Of a stretch of 64,000 nt of DNA, positions 53,490 to 64,000 are shown piece by piece (position 1 is the first letter of the stretch; the number at the start of each line of letters is the position of its first letter). The stretch lies in assembly GCF_000308295.2 (NCBI RefSeq), contig NZ_HG326652.1:205337-269336 (forward strand), read 5' to 3'. Origin of the DNA: Afipia birgiae 34632 (GTDB lineage Bacteria; Pseudomonadota; Alphaproteobacteria; Rhizobiales; Xanthobacteraceae). Under the pieces are notes generated by a model. It had not been told where the DNA came from. It was given only the letters and a program-made list of their open reading frames with translations, and ran no database searches. The position numbers and the translations under genes are program-made.

Positions 53490-53511
53490 GCCCGCCCGCC
53501 CCTTGGCGGGC
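53490..53511. terminator. GC-rich hairpin downstream of the small secreted gene
   Basis: GCCCGCC (53490-53496) and GGCGGGC (53505-53511) pair around an eight-base loop, 18 bases after the stop. No T-run follows on the plus strand, so termination is uncertain. Confidence 0.35.
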
Positions 53512-53673
53512 TGGCTTGGCTTGCGGTGAGAATGCATTTGAATCGGCAACAGCGCGCGACCTGAGCAGCAGACGGATCGATCACCGATACTCAAGTGTGA
53601 TGGAGAGTGATGGCTGGCAACAGAGGCCCGCCCATTCGGCGGGACCATGCTGATCCAGTGAATCAAATGCGGC

Positions 53674-54057
53674 TCAGGATTGCGAGACCGTGCAGGCCAC
53701 AGAGCTGCGGTTGCCGAAATTCAGCAGCGCGTTCTCGCGCAATCCGTCGAACCAGATTCCCTTGCCCGCGTAACGGTAGCCGACGCCCATCGGCACCAGC
53801 CTCACATAGGTGGCGCGATGCGGCGCGGTATAAAGTGAGGCGGTGACGAGTTCGCCCGCGACGCTGACAGCGATCGGACAGATCGGGTATTGGCGGCCGT
53901 TCTCGCAAACCAGCACAATCTCAGAACAGCTGCCCACGCCCGCTCCGGGCGAGACCTTGAGACCGAGGTCGGCCGACTTGGCGCTCCAGGCGCTGAACCC
54001 GAGCGCGGCGCAGGCAATAGCTGACGCCTTGAAAACATTGAGCAATTTGGCCCGCAT
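53674..54057 (-). CDS. Small exported protein, unrecognised
   Basis: A 127-residue protein with a signal peptide (MRAKLLNVFKASAIACAALG, cleavage near AKSADLG). The mature chain includes four cysteines (SCSEIVLVCENGRQYPICPI and SSVACTVSQS) that may form two disulfides, and a GVGYRYAGKGIWFDGLREN segment. ATG 54057 is preferred to TTG 54069. No family is known to me. It is monocistronic and divergent from the giant adhesin gene, so may share its regulatory region. Confidence 0.6.
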   Translation of the reverse strand: MRAKLLNVFKASAIACAALGFSAWSAKSADLGLKVSPGAGVGSCSEIVLVCENGRQYPICPIAVSVAGELVTASLYTAPHRATYVRLVPMGVGYRYAGKGIWFDGLRENALLNFGNRSSVACTVSQS

Positions 54058-54312
54058 GGCGGCCCCCAAAAGTATCTAAAAATCAATCACTTAACCAAGC
54101 AAGAGTCTGGCGTCCGGTCAATCCCTCCGGCTGGCGGGCGCATCACACCGTTCCGGACCGTGTCAATTTAACCACACCGCGAGGCAACGGCGGATTCACC
54201 ATAACCCTTCCTTGACCCGTATCTGTTTGAACGAGAGGATGAGTGTTAATAGACAGTTAAAGTACCCGTTACGCTTGAATTTTTATTTTCAGCATTTTTT
54301 GAGAGTCTTGTC

Positions 54313-54633
54313 ATGAATGGACCATTCCAGGTTGCCCAGGCAAACATTGCAGGTCAGACCCCCGGCAAGCCTCCAGCGCGCATCGTCAAAATAGGAAAGC
54401 CGTTCAGCGACCAGTCTGTCGTCGTGGCTTTGAGCTACGACGGCAGCGTAAAAGCCGATCTTTCAGCCATCGCAGGCGAGAAGATCACGCTGGTTCATAT
54501 CGGCGAGAAGCTCATCATTCTTTTCGACAACAAGTCGACAGTCACGCTCGAACCGTTTTTCGATTCGACCGGCAAGCCTCTCGACTCACTCACCGTCGAA
54601 GTGTCCCCCGGTCGCAATTTGACCGGTGCTGAA
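54313..54633 (+). pseudogene. 5' part of a giant secreted repeat protein, split by an IS
   Basis: The first 107 codons of a large adhesin. The N-terminal region includes ARIVKIGKPFSDQSVVVALS, GEKITLVHIGEKLIILFDN and EVSPGRNLTGAE. In relatives this is followed by an E-F-A-x-L-F-P segment. Here an IS enters after GAA 54631-54633 and the frame ends in the IS at 54684. Codons before and after the IS are in the same frame, and joining at the GAA gives NLTGAEFAALFPVTEDQS without change. Full-length protein cannot be made unless the IS leaves precisely. Confidence 0.8.
54631..54633. repeat. Target-site duplication GAA, left copy
   Basis: The three bases before the IS left end are identical to the three after its right end (55915-55917). 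A 3-bp duplication is standard for IS3-family elements. Confidence 0.7.
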
Positions 54634-54720
54634 AGAGCCGGCTCCGCAAATTTGAACAGGTCGATAAGTGGAATTTCTGCCTGACAGCGGGCACGCTGAG
54701 CCTGCGAATCAGGAGAGACC

Positions 54721-55029
54721 ATGAACAGACGACCGCGCCGGAACCACACCCCGGCCTTCAAGGCGAAGGTGGCACTTGCCGCCGTCAAGGGTGACCGGAC
54801 GATAGCCCAACTGGCCGAGCATTTTGACGTCCACCCCAATCAGATTACCGCCTGGAAGGCCCAGTTGGAGGGCGGTGCTTCCGGAGTTTTCGGATCGGGG
54901 AACATGGCGGCGGCCGCGCCTGCTATCGACGTGAAGTCGCTGCACGCCAAGATCGGGGAGCTGACGCTGGAGAACGATTTTTTAGAAGGAGCGCTCACCA
55001 AGGCGGGATTGCTGAGCGCAAAGCGATGA
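54721..55029 (+). CDS. IS3-family transposase OrfA
   Basis: A 102-residue DNA-binding protein: HTPAFKAKVALAAVKGDRTI, then AQLAEHFDVHPNQITAWKAQ (helix-turn-helix), and a C-terminal leucine-zipper-like ESL-type helix (LHAKIGELTLENDFLEGALT). The stop overlaps the orfB start (ATGATCG), so orfB is translated by re-initiation or as an OrfAB fusion via frameshift. Confidence 0.92.
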   Translation: MNRRPRRNHTPAFKAKVALAAVKGDRTIAQLAEHFDVHPNQITAWKAQLEGGASGVFGSGNMAAAAPAIDVKSLHAKIGELTLENDFLEGALTKAGLLSAKR

Positions 55030-55853
55030 TCGACCGTGAGCACGATCTGTCGATCACCAGGCAGGCTGAGGTTCTGCGGATCAGCCGCGGCAGCGTCTAT
55101 TACCTGCCGCGTCCGGTGCCGGACGCCGATCTCGCGATCATGCAGCGTCTCGATCGGCTGCACCTGGAGTATCCCTTCGCCGGTTCGCGTATGTTGCGAG
55201 GCCTGCTGGCTTTGCAGGGGTGCAAGATCGGCCGCCGGCATGTGAAGACGCTAATGAAGCGGATGGGGATAGAGGCGCTCTATCGCCGTCCGCGCACCAC
55301 GAAGCCCGAGCCGAGCCACAAGATCTATCCGTATCTGCTGCGCGGCATGCAGATCACGCGGCCGAACCAGGTCTGGGCGATGGACATCACCTACATCCCG
55401 ATGGCGCGTGGCTTCGTCTATCTCGCCGTCGTGCTGGACTGGGCGACCCGCCGGGTTCTGTCCTGGCGGCTGTCGATCACGATGGAGGCGGCCTTCTGCG
55501 TAGAGACCCTGGAGGATGCTCTGGCTCGTCACGGCAAGCCGGAGATATTCAACACGGACCAAGGCTCGCAGTTCACCGGCTCGGCCTTCACCGGCCTGCT
55601 CGCCAGCAACGGCATTGCCATCAGCATGGACGGCAAGGGCGCATGGCGCGACAACGTCTTCGTCGAACGGCTGTGGCGCAGCGTCAAATACGAGGAGGTG
55701 TACCTGCGGGCCTACGAAAGCGTCGGCGAGGCGCGCGACTCGATCGGCCGATACCTCGACTTCTACAATGGTCGCCGACCGCACCAAAGCCTTGACGACG
55801 CCACACCCGATCAAGCCTACTTCAACCAGCCGCCATTCCGCTTGGCGGCCTAA
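55026..55853 (+). CDS. IS3-family transposase OrfB (DDE integrase)
   Basis: The 275-residue transposase has a retroviral-integrase-type catalytic triad: Asp in WAMDITYIPM, Asp in FNTDQGSQFTG and Glu in FVERLWRSVKYEEVY, followed by GRRPHQSLD. All catalytic residues are present and no frameshift is seen, so it should be active with OrfA. Confidence 0.95.
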   Translation: MIDREHDLSITRQAEVLRISRGSVYYLPRPVPDADLAIMQRLDRLHLEYPFAGSRMLRGLLALQGCKIGRRHVKTLMKRMGIEALYRRPRTTKPEPSHKIYPYLLRGMQITRPNQVWAMDITYIPMARGFVYLAVVLDWATRRVLSWRLSITMEAAFCVETLEDALARHGKPEIFNTDQGSQFTGSAFTGLLASNGIAISMDGKGAWRDNVFVERLWRSVKYEEVYLRAYESVGEARDSIGRYLDFYNGRRPHQSLDDATPDQAYFNQPPFRLAA

Positions 55854-55914
55854 ACCCGGCAGACGCTCCACTTATCGAGGCGGAGATTCTGTTCAGACAA
55901 CCGGGACCGGCTCT

Positions 55915-55917
55915 GAA
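55915..55917. repeat. Target-site duplication GAA, right copy
   Basis: Partner of 54631-54633. The reading frame of the adhesin resumes exactly with this GAA codon. Confidence 0.7.
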
Positions 55918-58900
55918 TTCGCGGCGCTGTTTCCCGTTACCGAAGATCAGTCCGTCCTGCCTGCGGCCGGAGATGGAAACGGCAACGCTCAGGCGTCAGG
56001 CGCGAACTTCTCCAGCGTTGGTGTCGACCCGCTTGCCTCGCCGGGACCACTGGATCTTCTCGGTCAGGAAGAACTGCCGAACTTCGTGATCGCAAACCTT
56101 CTGACGCCGGCTGTTACCGACGCCGATCTTATTCCGTCGCAGATTACTGGCACCCGCGTCGGCGGCGTGACGGAAGAAGAGCAACTCGGTGGCATGATCG
56201 CCGAACGCGAAGGTTCGTCTCAGAACATCCAGTTCAACGCGATCTGGTCAGGCGGGAAGGAAGACCCCAATGACGTGACGTTGCCGAACAGCAACGGAAC
56301 AGCGTCAGATGGTCTCGACCAGGACACGCCCGAAGATTCTTTCGTAACGACCCAGTTTTTTCATGGCGCAGGCGCCAACGCACTGACCAATCTCGTCGCC
56401 AGTGGCAATCCGCCGCTGACGTTCACGATTGATGCCGGGATTCCGAATTCGGCGGTTGTCGACGGCACCGGCGCGGTTGTGAAGTCCGCCGGCAACGAAT
56501 TGCGCTACAGCGCCATCGACACATCGGTCGCCGGCGACAACACCATTGTCGGCGGATATTCCGACGGAGAAAGCGGCTTCCGCGAGGTTTTCCGGCTCAC
56601 GATCCATTCCGATGGCACTTACGACTTCGAGTTGCTCGACAAGATCGATCATCCGGTTCACACGACCGATACCGGCTCAACGTCGAATGGGCATCTGGAA
56701 GAAACCCTGTTTCTTGACTTCACGGCGCTGGTTCATGTCGCTGACCTCGACGGCGATAACTTTACCCTGACGGGGTCAGGCGCCTTCACAATCGGCGTCA
56801 TTGACGATACGCCGGAAGTGTCGGTTTCGGCTGCGGACACGATGCCGCTGTCTTTTGCGTCGCTTGATGAATCGATCGGATCGGATCTCGGCGACAGCAA
56901 CGCAGCTACCGATGACGTGGCGGGAAATACCGTACCAGACCCGCTGGGCGTGAAGGCAATCGGCGAGGTCAAGTCCGATACTGGCACACTTGCAAACCTT
57001 TTCTCCGTCACCGGCACAACCGGTGAAGATGGTTTTGGCTCGGTCGATTATGCATTCAGTCTGACGCTCGCTGGCGTGGGCCAAAACGGCGGAGTTGCTA
57101 CCACGCTGTCGGTCACGGACCCGAATCACGTCTACGGCAACGACAGCACGATCTATTTGTTCAACCAAGGTGGCGCGATCGTTGGCCGTGTAGGCGGTGC
57201 GGATGGCGCAATTGCGCTCCGAATCTCGATCGAGAACCCGGGCAATCCCGCCACGGCTCATTTCGTTGTCGATCAGTATCTGCCGGTCGATCACGGCCAA
57301 GACGGCAACGATTTCGATTCGTCGTTGCCGCTAACACTTGTCGGTGATGGAACGCTCGGCGTCACGTTGACAACCACAGTGACGGACGGTGACGGCGACG
57401 TTGCAAGCTCTGCGGCGACTGTCACGATCATCGATAACGAAACGTCGCCCATCAGCATTGAGGACGATGGTCCGACGATCACGGCCGGCGAGGGCGGTGA
57501 AACAACGCCTCTGGCGGTCCTCAATCTCGATGAGACCATCGGTGCGGATCGCTACAACACCGGCGAATCCGAATCCGGCGTGCCGAATGGTGCCGACGAC
57601 AAGGCGGCCGCGGTTACGGTATCGATTCCGCCCCTTCAGGCGATTGGCGAGTTGTCGACCGGAACAGGGGCTCTGGCCGGCCTGTTCACGGCCGCAGCCG
57701 TCGATTTTGGCACCGACGGTCCGGCAGCAGGCGGCGGCATCACCCATGAATTGTCGCTGGTTCTCTCCTCGGAAACGGTCGGCACGAATCTGACCGCGAC
57801 CGCGCTGGTCGGCACCCCTCTCGGGGGCATGATGTCAAATCAACGTGCCATTGAACTGGTGCAGGTGAATGCGACGACCATCGAGGGTCGCCTCGTTGGC
57901 GATGGCATCGCGGCTAACGGCGACGAATATGTTGCGTTCCGAATCACGCTCGAAAACCCGAATGATCCGGCCACCGCCAAGATCACGGTCGACCAGTTCC
58001 TCGCGATCGATCACGGCGGCTCCGAAAATCCGTCGGTGTTCGATGAGCAGACACTTCTGACCCTCATCGGGAACGGCGCGCTCGACCTGAAGCTTGTGAC
58101 CGCTGTCACCGACGGCGACGGCGATCGCGCCAGCTTGGAGGATCAGGTCAATCTCATCGGTAACAAAAATTCGTTCATCGCATTCGACGATGACGGCCCG
58201 AAGCCATTGAGCATTTCAGCCGCGAACGGCGCTGCCAACGGTCTGTTCTTTGACGGCTTCGTTCCGAACAACGACGCATGGGGTGCCGGCAGCGGCATCA
58301 ACAACAGCGGCACCGCCGGGGCGTGGCACATTGCGGCGTCTCCTTATGAAGGTGCATCGACCATTCAGCTCGAACGCGTCGGCGATAATTATCGCGGCTC
58401 GGACAGCCCGACCAACAGCGTGATGGTCGACCTCGAGGCGACGCCCGGCAACGTTCAGGTTTCCCAGGACCTGACACTGACCCCTGGTGCCGTCTATCAT
58501 CTTACTTTCGAAATCGGCGCAGCAAACGATCCGGGTATCGCAAACAGCGCAAAGCTGGAAGTTTTCTGGAACGGCACCTCTGTCGGGACTTACACCCCCA
58601 CCTCCGGCGTGATGCAGACGATTTCGATCGATGTTACGGCGGCCGGTGCGAACAACCAGCTGACCTTCCGGGAGATCGGTGAAGCCGGCGATAACACCGG
58701 AACATTCCTCGCCAACGTCAAGCTGTCGGATGTCATTATCATCGACGAGACCAAGGGTGTCGATGCCGACAGCGACGACACGACCGGACTTGGATCCCTG
58801 TTTGCAACCGTTACCAATAGCGGGCCTGTCGGCGTCGACCCGGATATGGACCAGCCGCAATATGCGCAGGGCCTGCATTCTGTTGTCGTGCTGGGTGCGG

Positions 58901-61900
58901 CCGACTACGGCACCGATGGTGCTGCCGCCACCAATCCGATTCAAATTGGCCTGAGCGTATCATCTGCGGGCGTGGATTCCGGGCTGACAACGACCGAAGG
59001 CAAGGCAATTCATCTCTATGTCGAAGGAGCGCTCGTTGTCGGTCGCTTCGATTCCGGCAACAACGGTAGCTATGACACCGCAGCGTTTGCGCTGAGTATC
59101 GACCCCAACGGCGGGATTCTGTCGATCGCGCAGTATGTCTCGCTATATCACCCGGACATCAACAGCAGCGACGAGGGCGTCTATCTTAAGCCCGGCACCG
59201 TCCTCGCGACAGTGACGGTAACGGACGGCGACGGGGATCGCGCCACAACCAGCGCCGATATCTCCAGCGCAGTGCGTTTCGAAGACGATGGCCCAGTTGC
59301 GGTCGCGACAGCCCGCGTAACCGCAACCGTGGACGAAGACGGTCTGCAGGGGGGCAATCTCGACGGTAATCCTCTTCGTGCAGGTGAAACCGACGGATCG
59401 GAAAGCGCAACGTTCACTGGAAACGCAGGTGCGCTCAATACGCTTGTCAATTTCGGCGCTGATGGACCCGGAAGCTTCGGCCTCTCGGTGCAGAATCCGA
59501 CCGTCATCTCGGGTTTGTTCTCGAAGTCCCAGCAGGTCTCGATTGTCTCCGACGGCACGACGCTCACAGGGTATGTCGAGAGCGGGAACGGCTCTGGCTT
59601 CAGCGTTGGAGATCGCGAAATTTTCACGCTGACAGTGGGCTCCGACGGCTCATATGTCTTTACACTGAAGGATCAGGTCGACCACCCGGCGCAAAACGGC
59701 GAGAACGGCGACAACAGCGAAAATCTCTTGTCCGGTAATGGAATCGATTTGTCCTCTTTCGTCGTCGCGACCGATGGTGACAACGATTCCGTCTCGCTGG
59801 CTGCCGGGACCTTCACGATTCAGGTCTTGGACGATATCCCGGTGTTGACGGCGCGTCCGGCTAATGAGACGTCGACGACAGTCACGGAAGCTTTGGTCTT
59901 CGATCTCAAGGGCGGCAATGATGTCGTTGGCGGCGTGTCGAGCAGCTCGATAAAAGGTATCTGGGCGACCGGCGAAGACCTCAACGACAACGACGACACC
60001 GCCAATACCAGCAACAATTCCATCGGCATCGGCGATGGACAGGCTATTGATGGTCTTGGCAAGCAGGGTCAGAATGCAACCGGACCGGAAATTCTGACGC
60101 TCCAGTTCTTTGAGAATGTCAATATTCAGAACGGCAACGGCGTGCCAACCCATGGCGCTGCTTATGACGTCAATACATTTCGGTTCTCGGTCAACGCGGC
60201 AGAGGCACAGCAGAATGATGATGCTGTTGTCTTCGTTTCTGTGTTCAACAATGGCGCCGTTGTTTCGCCGGATAATTACGCTGTTACGATTGACGGTGGA
60301 TCGCCTGCTTCGGCTGGCGCCATCGTTCACAACGTGTATAGCGGTGGGAATCTGATCGGTTTCGTCTTTGAGAATGTTCCTGATGACGCAGACTTCCAGA
60401 TCACCAGCGATACCGGATTCGTCTTTGATGCGGTCAAGATTGGAAACTACAACGGCTATGCGTTTACCACGGACAATAACGTCACCGCGACGGTCAACAC
60501 CGGAAATTCGTTCAAGGTCTATGGACTAGAAGCCGATATTGTCACGACGGTCGTAACGCCGGAGACCTTCAAGGTCAGCCACGACGAAAGCGCAGGCGTC
60601 AACGCCGCCGCTGATCCAAACCCGGCAGACGACGTGTCAGACGCTGGCGCTCCGGCGGTCATTTCGGGTGCGTTTGGCTACGCCAAATCGGCGATCAGTG
60701 TTCTTGCGCCGGGATCTTTGTTCGCGGGCAAGGTCGGCGCCGACGAAGACGGCACCTATTCGTTTTCGATTACGGATGCCAATGGTCAGCCGATTCAGAA
60801 CGCTCCCTCCGGCGTCAAAGCGCTTGTAAACGGGCAGGCGGTCGATGTCGTCCTCAATACCGATCTGGCTACCGGCGCTGTCGTCGGCACTGCTGGCGCG
60901 ATCATGGTTTTCAAGCTCTATGTGGACACGGACGGCTTTGTATGGATGGCGCAGTACGCGCCGATCGCTCATGATGTCGATGGTTCGAGTGCGGCATCGT
61001 TCGACGATATCGTGAGAGTCGCGGCCGATCTGCATGTCAAGGCGTCGCTGACGGATTTTGACGGCGATACGACGGCCATGGTCTCGCCGGTCGCTCTTCA
61101 GATCGAATTCCAGGACGACGGTCCGACGGCGGTTGCGGGCGATGCGATGACGGTCGCCGAGACCGACGGCTCGACCGCGGGCGTGAACCTGCTGGCGAAC
61201 GACACCAAGGGCGCCGACGACGCGACGGTGACGCATGTCAACTTCGGCATTGACTTTGTGGCCATTACCGCCGGAACGGATCTTGGCTCGGGCGTTTATC
61301 AGTTCACCAACACCAATGGCACCTATACCTTCAAGGCCGATGGTACCTGGACGTTCGATCCTGTCGTCAATACAAGCAACTCGGACACGACCGGCAATTT
61401 CACCTATCGGATCACCGATGGCGACGGCGATACGTCGGAGGCAACACAAACTGTCAACATCAAAAATACGAACTCGTTGCCGACGGCGGGTGCCGTCACA
61501 GCGTCGGTTGATGACGAAGGCCTCACTGGCGGCATCGTCGGAGACGGTCAAAGCAGTGGCGACGTCGCGCTGCCAAGTCCTGAAAGGATTGCGACCGGCA
61601 CGCTGACCCATGCTTATAACGGTGATGGCAAGGCTGCGTCGGATCCGATCAATTTCGCGCCTATGGATGGCGCGACAGGCATGGTCGGGACTGAAAGCGT
61701 CACCTACCGCTGGACGTCCGGCACTAACACGCTGGTTGCGACATCGAACGCGGGCCGCGGCGATATCTTCAAAGTCGTCGTGGACGGCGGATCGGATGCG
61801 TCCGGCGCAGGCAACTATACGCTGACGTTGCTGAAGCCGATTATGCATGCACTCGGCGACAACGAGAACAATGCCAGCGCGGTGTTGACGTATCAGGTGA

Positions 61901-64000
61901 AGGACGGCTCGTCTCCGGCAGACACTGCGAATGGAACACTGACCGTTACGTTCAACGACGACACGCCGGTGGCGGTGTCGGAATCTGCCTCCGTCAGTGA
62001 AGGCCAGAAGCCAACGATGAACGTTGTGTTCGTCATCGACACGTCAGGCAGCATGGGAAGCGGCGTGGGCTCGGGCATGGAGCTTGCAAAAGCTGCAGCC
62101 ATCACCCTGCTGAACAACAGCTCGGTCGACTTTAACCAGATCATGGTGGTGAGCTTCGCCTCGACGGCGTCGAACAACACTCCGATTTGGGCTGATAAGG
62201 CTGACGCAATTGCCTACATCAGCGGTTTGTCCGCAGACCATGAGACGGACTATGACGCCGCGCTGGCAAAGGTCACGTCAAACTGGGGTTCGGGCCCCAC
62301 GCCGGCTGACCAGACAGTGGTGTACTTCATATCCGACGGCGAGCCGAATCAAGACAATGGAACGGGATCAGTCGGTATCGTCGGTGCGGAGAAAACGGCT
62401 TGGGAGGTATTCCTGGCCAGCAAGGGTGTGGCTGCTTCCTACGCGGTTGGTATCAGCACCGGTGTAAACGATGCGGATCTCACACCGATCGCCTGGGCGC
62501 CGGGCAACCCGGATCTGCCGCCGATGACCATCACCAGTGCCGGCGATCTTTCCTCCACGATCACCAGCTCACTGCCCGGCTCTGTTAGCGGAAATATCCT
62601 GTCCAACGGCGATGGATTTGGCGCCGACGGCGGATATATCAAGTCGATCACTGTCAACGGCACCACCTACACGTTTGATGGCAACGCAACGATCACGACA
62701 TCCAATGCGCCGGGTGCCGGTGACGTGATTAATGCCAACGGCAAGCAGATCACCATCACCACCGATCTCGGCGGCAAGCTGGTGTTCAATTTCGCTGCAA
62801 ACGGCGCCAATCAGGCTGGCGAGTGGGACTACACGGCCCCCACCAACATCGCTGCGACGTCGGCTGAGACCTTTGCCTACACCCTTGTGGATGGTGACGG
62901 CGATACGGTCGGTGCATCGCTCAACCTGACGGTGAACAACATCAATGCGGCACCATCTGGCACCAACAATACGTTGACGGTGCTGGAAGATCAGTCGCTG
63001 ACGCTCACGGCGGCTCATTTCGGGTTCTCCGACGCGGGTGATACGCCTGCGAGCGCTCTTCAGGCTGTCAAGATCACGACGCTTGAGACGGCTGGCTCTC
63101 TCAAGCTGAACGGCGTGGATGTCACGCTCGGTCAGGTAATTTCGGCCGCAGACATCAATGCTGGTCTCCTGACATTTACAGGTGCGCAGAACGCCAACGG
63201 CGCGGCCTATGCGAGCTTCACTTTCCAGGTGCAGGACAATGGCGGCACCGCCAATGGCGGTATCGATCTCGACCCAACGCCGAACACGATGACGATCAAT
63301 GTGACGGCTGTGAACGATACGCCGACGGCAAACATCGCGAACGCTAGCTACAATGCAACCGAGCAGACCAACCTGACGCTTGCCACCAACGGCGTGTCAC
63401 TGGGCTCAATCGGTGACATCGATGCAGGGAATAACGAGATTTCGGCCACCCTCTCCGTGACACAGGGAATCTTGACGGTTACTGCCGGAAACAGCAGCGT
63501 TAGCTCGATCAGCGGCAACGGCACGTCGGTGGTGACGATCACCGGCACCGTGACAGAGATAAATCGGCTGCTCGGGGGCATCGATAACGGCGGTGGATCT
63601 CCAGGTACGATTGTCTATCAGGCCGACCTCGATAATCCGGCTGCGACGACCACGCTTACGCTGACCGCCAACGATACTGGCGATACGGGCAGCGGAGGAG
63701 CGTTGACCGCCGTGGACACGGCAACGATTAATGTTGCTGCTGTTAACGACTCGCCCAATGCGAACAGCGACAGCATCATCGTCAACGTCGCGGCGTCCGA
63801 CGCGAGTGTTCTTGTAATGCCCGAACTGGTGCTGTTGCTCAACGACAGCGATCCTGAAAACTCGCCGCTGGATGTTACAGTGACAAGCTCGCTCAGCGGC
63901 CTTGCAAGTGTAAGCTTGGTCACCAATCCTGGATCACTCACGATCACCAACAATACCCAAAGCGGTTCTGGTAATGATGGCGACTGGGGAAGCTTTACCT
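55918..64000 (+). pseudogene. Giant T1SS-type repeat adhesin with a VWA domain: IS-separated, 3' partial
   Basis: One uninterrupted frame of about 2,690 codons runs from the IS to the window end. First comes FAALFPVTEDQSVLPAAGDG, then LGQEELPNFV. DUF5801/T1SS-143-like repeats cover roughly 56.3-59.3 kb, with repeated VTDGDGD and EDDGP endings. A jelly-roll-like insert lies at 58.2-58.7 kb (FFDGFVPNNDAWG). Further repeats follow to 61.9 kb. A von Willebrand A domain at 62.0-62.6 kb has MIDAS motif FVIDTSGSMGSG, then TDYDAALA and FISDGEPN. Cadherin/VCBS-like repeats follow. Such proteins are secreted by type I systems and promote adhesion and biofilm. The first in-frame ATG after the IS is 56194. 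The secretion signal lies beyond the window. Confidence 0.85.

Larger units (their letters stand above)
54634..55914 (+). mobile_element. Intact IS3-family insertion sequence, 1281 bp
   Basis: Ends are inverted repeats: AGAGCCGGCTCCG at the left and, as reverse complement of the right, AGAGCCGGTCCCG; TGAACAG recurs further in on both sides (19 of 26 matches overall). A GAA duplication flanks the element. It encodes complete orfA and orfB. The clean duplication and intact genes indicate recent transposition. It interrupts the giant adhesin gene, adding 1284 bp (428 codons' length) including the duplication. Confidence 0.88.

Noticed and set aside
54634-54684. A natural C-terminus of a separate 123-residue protein starting at 54313
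   Set aside because: The last 16 codons come from the IS left end; removing the IS joins the frame perfectly to the downstream adhesin.
60637-61848. 403-codon minus-strand frame opposite the giant adhesin
   Set aside because: Arg-rich, no recognisable domain, and antisense to a continuous repeat protein frame with VTDGDGD-type motifs.

Overview
The window looks like a chromosome segment of a Bradyrhizobiaceae-type alphaproteobacterium (Bradyrhizobium, Afipia or Rhodopseudomonas relative). This is inferred from a coxMNOP-like oxidase operon, a BMP-type purine transporter beside xanthine dehydrogenase, an ebo cluster, and a giant DUF5801/T1SS-143-type adhesin. Codon use is GC-rich. I saw no rRNA, tRNA or CRISPR array.

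Layout. 1-2.7 kb: end of a TPP-dependent enzyme and a broken integrase. 2.7-12.7 kb: a LacI-controlled catabolic unit with aldehyde dehydrogenase, a split UxaA/SuyAB-type lyase, a NitT/TauT-type ABC transporter, a GMC oxidoreductase and a TauE/SafE exporter. Together these fit sulfonate (sulfolactate-type) degradation, although sugar-acid use remains possible. 13.5-25.2 kb: purine use, with a BMP-family ABC transporter, 8-oxoguanine deaminase and XdhABC. 25.5-29.4 kb: IS3 debris, a CBS protein, AMP nucleosidase, a YbaK-type deacylase and a VOC protein. 29.4-33.8 kb: a UPF0182 membrane protein and ornithine-type aminotransferase. 33.8-36.6 kb: a graveyard of broken genes (aminoadipate-semialdehyde-dehydrogenase-like, large serine recombinase, IS256, IS21-like end) around one intact unrecognised protein with an HhH-like and a nuclease-like region.

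36.6-45.9 kb holds a complete ebo set: eboF divergent from eboD-E-C-A, then a PQQ-type sugar dehydrogenase, a cytochrome c and eboB. Elsewhere ebo genes are linked to moving or maturing a metabolite towards the periplasm. Here a periplasmic dehydrogenase/cytochrome pair sits inside the cluster, and eboB starts on the cytochrome stop codon.

46.2-53 kb: a DUF2189 membrane protein and a complete aa3-type cytochrome c oxidase operon with two subunit-III genes, subunit IV, a GYD protein and a cytochrome c. 54.3 kb to the end: one giant secreted repeat protein. It is interrupted after codon 107 by an intact IS3-family element (1281 bp, 3-bp GAA target duplication) and runs past the window end. Removing the IS and one GAA restores an uninterrupted frame. 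The downstream part contains DUF5801/T1SS-143-like repeats and a von Willebrand A domain.
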